Shown here: piece by piece, positions 61,954 through 64,000 of the stretch
How the letters are laid out: each line of letters opens with the position of its first letter
How positions within the stretch are numbered: position 1 is the stretch's first letter
NCBI GenBank assembly: GCA_910575835.1
Contig: CAJTGB010000012.1
Span: 56,012-120,011, forward strand
Reading direction: 5' to 3'
Length of the DNA stretch: 64,000 nt
From: Lachnospiraceae bacterium
Lineage (GTDB): Bacteria; Bacillota; Clostridia; Lachnospirales; Lachnospiraceae
Notes under the pieces: generated by a model
Database searches by the model: none
Told to the model about the DNA's origin: nothing
Seen by the model: only the letters and a program-made list of their open reading frames with translations
Made by a program: the position numbers and the translations under genes

Positions 61954-63000
61954 TCATGCCCGGATCGCCCACCTCATCTTCGTTGACCGCGCTCTCCCGT
62001 TTCTTGCGCACTCTTCTGCCGACGGCCGGATCACTTCCGTGGATATCTCCTGATAGATTCCTGCTTTCTTCATCTCCTTGAAAGATCTCTTCACCAACCG
62101 ATCCTCTCCAGAGTGAAAGGTAAGGATCGCCGCACGCCCTCCCGGCGCCAGCACATCCGGCAGTTTCTCCAGGAACTCATATAACACTTCAAACTCCCGG
62201 TTCACATCGATCCTAAGCGCCTGAAAGGTTCTCTGGCAGGCCTTCTTCACCGCATCCTTCTGCTCTGCTGCCGGAAGAAATCCAAGCGCGGATTCAATCG
62301 CATCCTTCAACTGCAATGTTGTGTCGATCTTATCCCCTTTCTTCAATCGCGTCATCACCGTTCTGGATATCTCGCCGGCATACGGCTCGTCCGAATTCTC
62401 CTTAAGCATCCCCGCGAACTCCTCCTGAGTCATCTCCCGTATACGTTCGGCCGCACTGACTCCCTTGTGCGGATTCATGCGCAGATCCAGAGGGCCTTCT
62501 GCCTTATATGTGAATCCTCTGTCGGGATTATCGATCTGCATGGATGAAACACCTAAGTCCGCCAATACAAAGTCAAATCGCCCCGCTTCAGCGGCAACCA
62601 GATCGATATCAGCAAAATTCTGAAGCCTCACCGTCAGTATATCCTCCCCATATCCCAAGCGTTCTAACCGCTCCTTCGTCTTCGCGGACTCGATCGGATC
62701 GACATCCAACGCATAGAGATGCCCCTGTCCCTTAAGACATTTCAACATCTCCTGTGTATGTCCTCCATAGCCCAGCGTCGCATCAAGCCCCCTTTGTCCC
62801 GGCTTGATCTGCAGGAAATCAAGAATCTCATTTACACAGATAGACAGATGCATCCCCGCGGGAGTGCTGCCCTTTTGAATCACCTTTGAAATCGTGTCCG
62901 CATATTTCTCCGGCTGAAGTTCCTTGTATTTCTCTTTATAATTTCTCGGATGCGTTCCCGCATACCGTACACGCCTCTTATGCTTTTCCTGTTCACCCAT
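61954..63000 (-). CDS. rsmH: Long-form 16S rRNA m4C1402 methyltransferase RsmH
   Basis: 348 aa. SAM site LDATLGYGGHTQEMLKCL, then ALDVDPIESAKTKERL, FVLADLGVSSMQIDNPDRGF, and C-terminal FHSGEDRLVKRSFKEM match RsmH/MraW. It differs from the usual form in an about 45-residue basic N-terminal extension (KHKRRVRYAGTHPRNYKEKY) and in not being next to cell-division genes, so it is probably the second, long-form paralogue known in Clostridia. GGGAGAAGAAATT precedes the ATG. Confidence 0.93.
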   Translation of the reverse strand: MGEQEKHKRRVRYAGTHPRNYKEKYKELQPEKYADTISKVIQKGSTPAGMHLSICVNEILDFLQIKPGQRGLDATLGYGGHTQEMLKCLKGQGHLYALDVDPIESAKTKERLERLGYGEDILTVRLQNFADIDLVAAEAGRFDFVLADLGVSSMQIDNPDRGFTYKAEGPLDLRMNPHKGVSAAERIREMTQEEFAGMLKENSDEPYAGEISRTVMTRLKKGDKIDTTLQLKDAIESALGFLPAAEQKDAVKKACQRTFQALRIDVNREFEVLYEFLEKLPDVLAPGGRAAILTFHSGEDRLVKRSFKEMKKAGIYQEISTEVIRPSAEECARNGRARSTKMRWAIRA

Positions 63001-63131
63001 AATTTCTTCTCCCTCTGCTTTCTATTATGTTCATTATACCTTTGGATAACACCCTCGTCAATGTAACCTGGACTGGTTCTTCTGCCTGCGATAAAGTTTT
63101 TCTTTTATTTTACCTTTCAAAACTGTGATAT

Positions 63132-63160
63132 TTGCTTTTTGCGTATATATGATTTATAAT
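63132..63160 (+). promoter_or_regulatory. Promoter of the broken response regulator gene
   Basis: TTGCTT (63132-63137), 17-bp spacer, TATAAT (63155-63160), about 50 bases before the ATG at 63212. Confidence 0.6.
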
Positions 63161-63211
63161 ATTTTCAGACAAACAGCAACGCGTTGTTTTCATGGAAAAA
63201 GGGACATTGCA

Positions 63212-63619
63212 ATGAACAGGATATTATTAGTAGAAGACGATACGGAAATCAGCTCCATGTTGAAAACATTTCTGACTACGGAGAATTTCGAGGTAGTCAC
63301 AGCATTCAACGGAGAAAGCACTTGTCAGCAATTCCGTTCAGACGATTTCAGTCTGGTTCTGCTTGATCTGGTGATACCTAAGATGGGCGGCATGAAGGTC
63401 ATGGAAAGAACCTGAGAACACAGTGCGATACCAATCATTATTATCTCGGCAAAGGACACGGATTCTGACAAAATGCTTGGCCTGGGTCTCGGAACGGATG
63501 ATTACATCAGTGACTTTACCATGGCGGGCAACGCAGTATTCCCCGGCATTTTGACAATAATCTCTTTGGGCTTTGCCGTATTGTCAATATACAACGCAGA
63601 AAGCAGGGATTTGATATAG
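63212..63619 (+). pseudogene. Interrupted response regulator joined to an unrelated tail
   Basis: From ATG 63212 the frame encodes a receiver domain (MNRILLVEDDTEISSMLKTF, phospho-acceptor in LVLLDLVIPKMGG) up to MERT, where a TGA (63413-63415) interrupts it. In the same frame it continues EHSAIPIIIISAKDTDSDKM and TDDYIS, exactly as a receiver domain should. Where KPF would follow, it changes to DFTMAGNAVFPGILTIISLG, a hydrophobic membrane-like tail ending at TAG 63617-63619. The DNA-binding domain is missing. So the gene has a nonsense codon and a deletion fusion. Confidence 0.8.
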
Positions 63620-63661
63620 TATACAGAACAACTTAAAATTGCACAAGCGGAGGAACAATGG

Positions 63662-63860
63662 ATGCCAGAAGATATTCATATTATTGAAATATATAATGGT
63701 GATAAAAAATCATTTTACACTAAAGAAATTCTTGAAAGGTTAACCATATGCACAGACACGTAAATTTTATAAAAGTATTGGTTTTGAGCCACTTATTACT
63801 CTGACAGAAATGTGGGACGAAGAAAATCCTTGCCTTATTATGTTCAAATTACTTGTATAG
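63662..63860 (+). pseudogene. GNAT acetyltransferase remnants in two frames
   Basis: An ATG at 63662 gives a 33-residue frame (MPEDIHIIEIYNGDKKSFYT) ending at 63763. Overlapping it in another frame, 63750-63860 encodes AQTRKFYKSIGFEPLITLTE and MWDEENPCLIMFKLLV, a typical C-terminal end of a GNAT N-acetyltransferase. The central part is missing. This looks like an internally deleted, frameshifted gene. Confidence 0.6.
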
Positions 63861-64000
63861 AAAAAGGGGCAGAGAGACTGTAAAATAAACTGTGTATTGT
63901 CGTAAATTGGTATGTAAAATCTTGTTTTTTCGACATTTCTAAAATCAATTCCCAGTGCCGATTTTTTTACAATTACCGTTATTTTTCGACGCTATTTTCG
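63861..64000. other. Right-edge non-coding stretch, possible insertion-sequence end
   Basis: There is no gene. The sequence GAGACTGTAAAATAAACTGT (from 63873) recalls the outer end of an IS256-type insertion sequence, which would continue past the window. The rest is AT-rich. Low confidence, from memory of such ends only. Confidence 0.25.

Overview
The window reads as chromosomal DNA of a low-to-mid GC Gram-positive anaerobe, most likely a Lachnospiraceae-type Clostridia. The support is strong AGGAGG ribosome sites, sigma-A promoters of TTGACA/TATAAT type, an hrcA-grpE-dnaK-dnaJ operon under a CIRCE operator, a PPase with CBS-DRTGG insert, a second long-form RsmH, DUF6033-like and AAA/PD-(D/E)XK genes, and Gram-positive export and transport genes. 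I saw no rRNA, tRNA, CRISPR array or prophage. Most genes are on the minus strand.

Layout. 1-2770: start of a Pel-type exopolysaccharide operon running off the left edge (SDR-PelD fusion, then PelE). 2786-7998: heat-shock operon hrcA-grpE-dnaK-dnaJ. 8049-11400: a 97-aa orphan gene, rarA, tcdA and a polysaccharide deacetylase. 11459-17923: MATE exporter, DUF4143 ATPase, a small gene ending in an intergenic repeat, flavin reductase, Mn-dependent pyrophosphatase and a two-S1-domain protein. 18063-23367: polyamine uptake operon (XRE-cupin regulator, potA, potB, potC, potD). 23480-25379: a SpoIID-like/peptidoglycan-binding/LysM protein. 25408-29068: methyltransferase, hslO and nadE. 29149-30896: two related DUF6033-like genes. 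31018-36602: repeat-rich exported protein, MMPL-type transporter and divergent TetR regulator with three matching operators.

36620-56603 is a carbohydrate region. An AraC regulator precedes two GH13 glucosidases and a zinc alcohol dehydrogenase. After a truncated Uma2 gene and an AAA/nuclease gene comes a minus-strand ABC uptake operon (binding protein, two permeases, YesL, ATPase, GH13) with its LacI regulator, a GH31 glucosidase and a divergent 4-alpha-glucanotransferase. No glycosidase here has a signal peptide. The inferred scheme is uptake of short alpha-glucans by ABC transport and hydrolysis inside the cell. The two adjacent GH13 enzymes carry Ala and Val, respectively, next to the nucleophile, which predicts an alpha-1,4 / alpha-1,6 division of labour.

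56624-61645 is a two-component system with an ABC/FtsX exporter. It is followed by a 164-bp element with 36-bp terminal inverted repeats, long-form rsmH, and at the right edge a set of decayed gene pieces (response regulator fused to an unrelated tail, acetyltransferase remnants). Coordinates of start codons follow the best ribosome site where the longest reading frame clearly overextends. Functional statements are from family knowledge read by eye; no database search was run.
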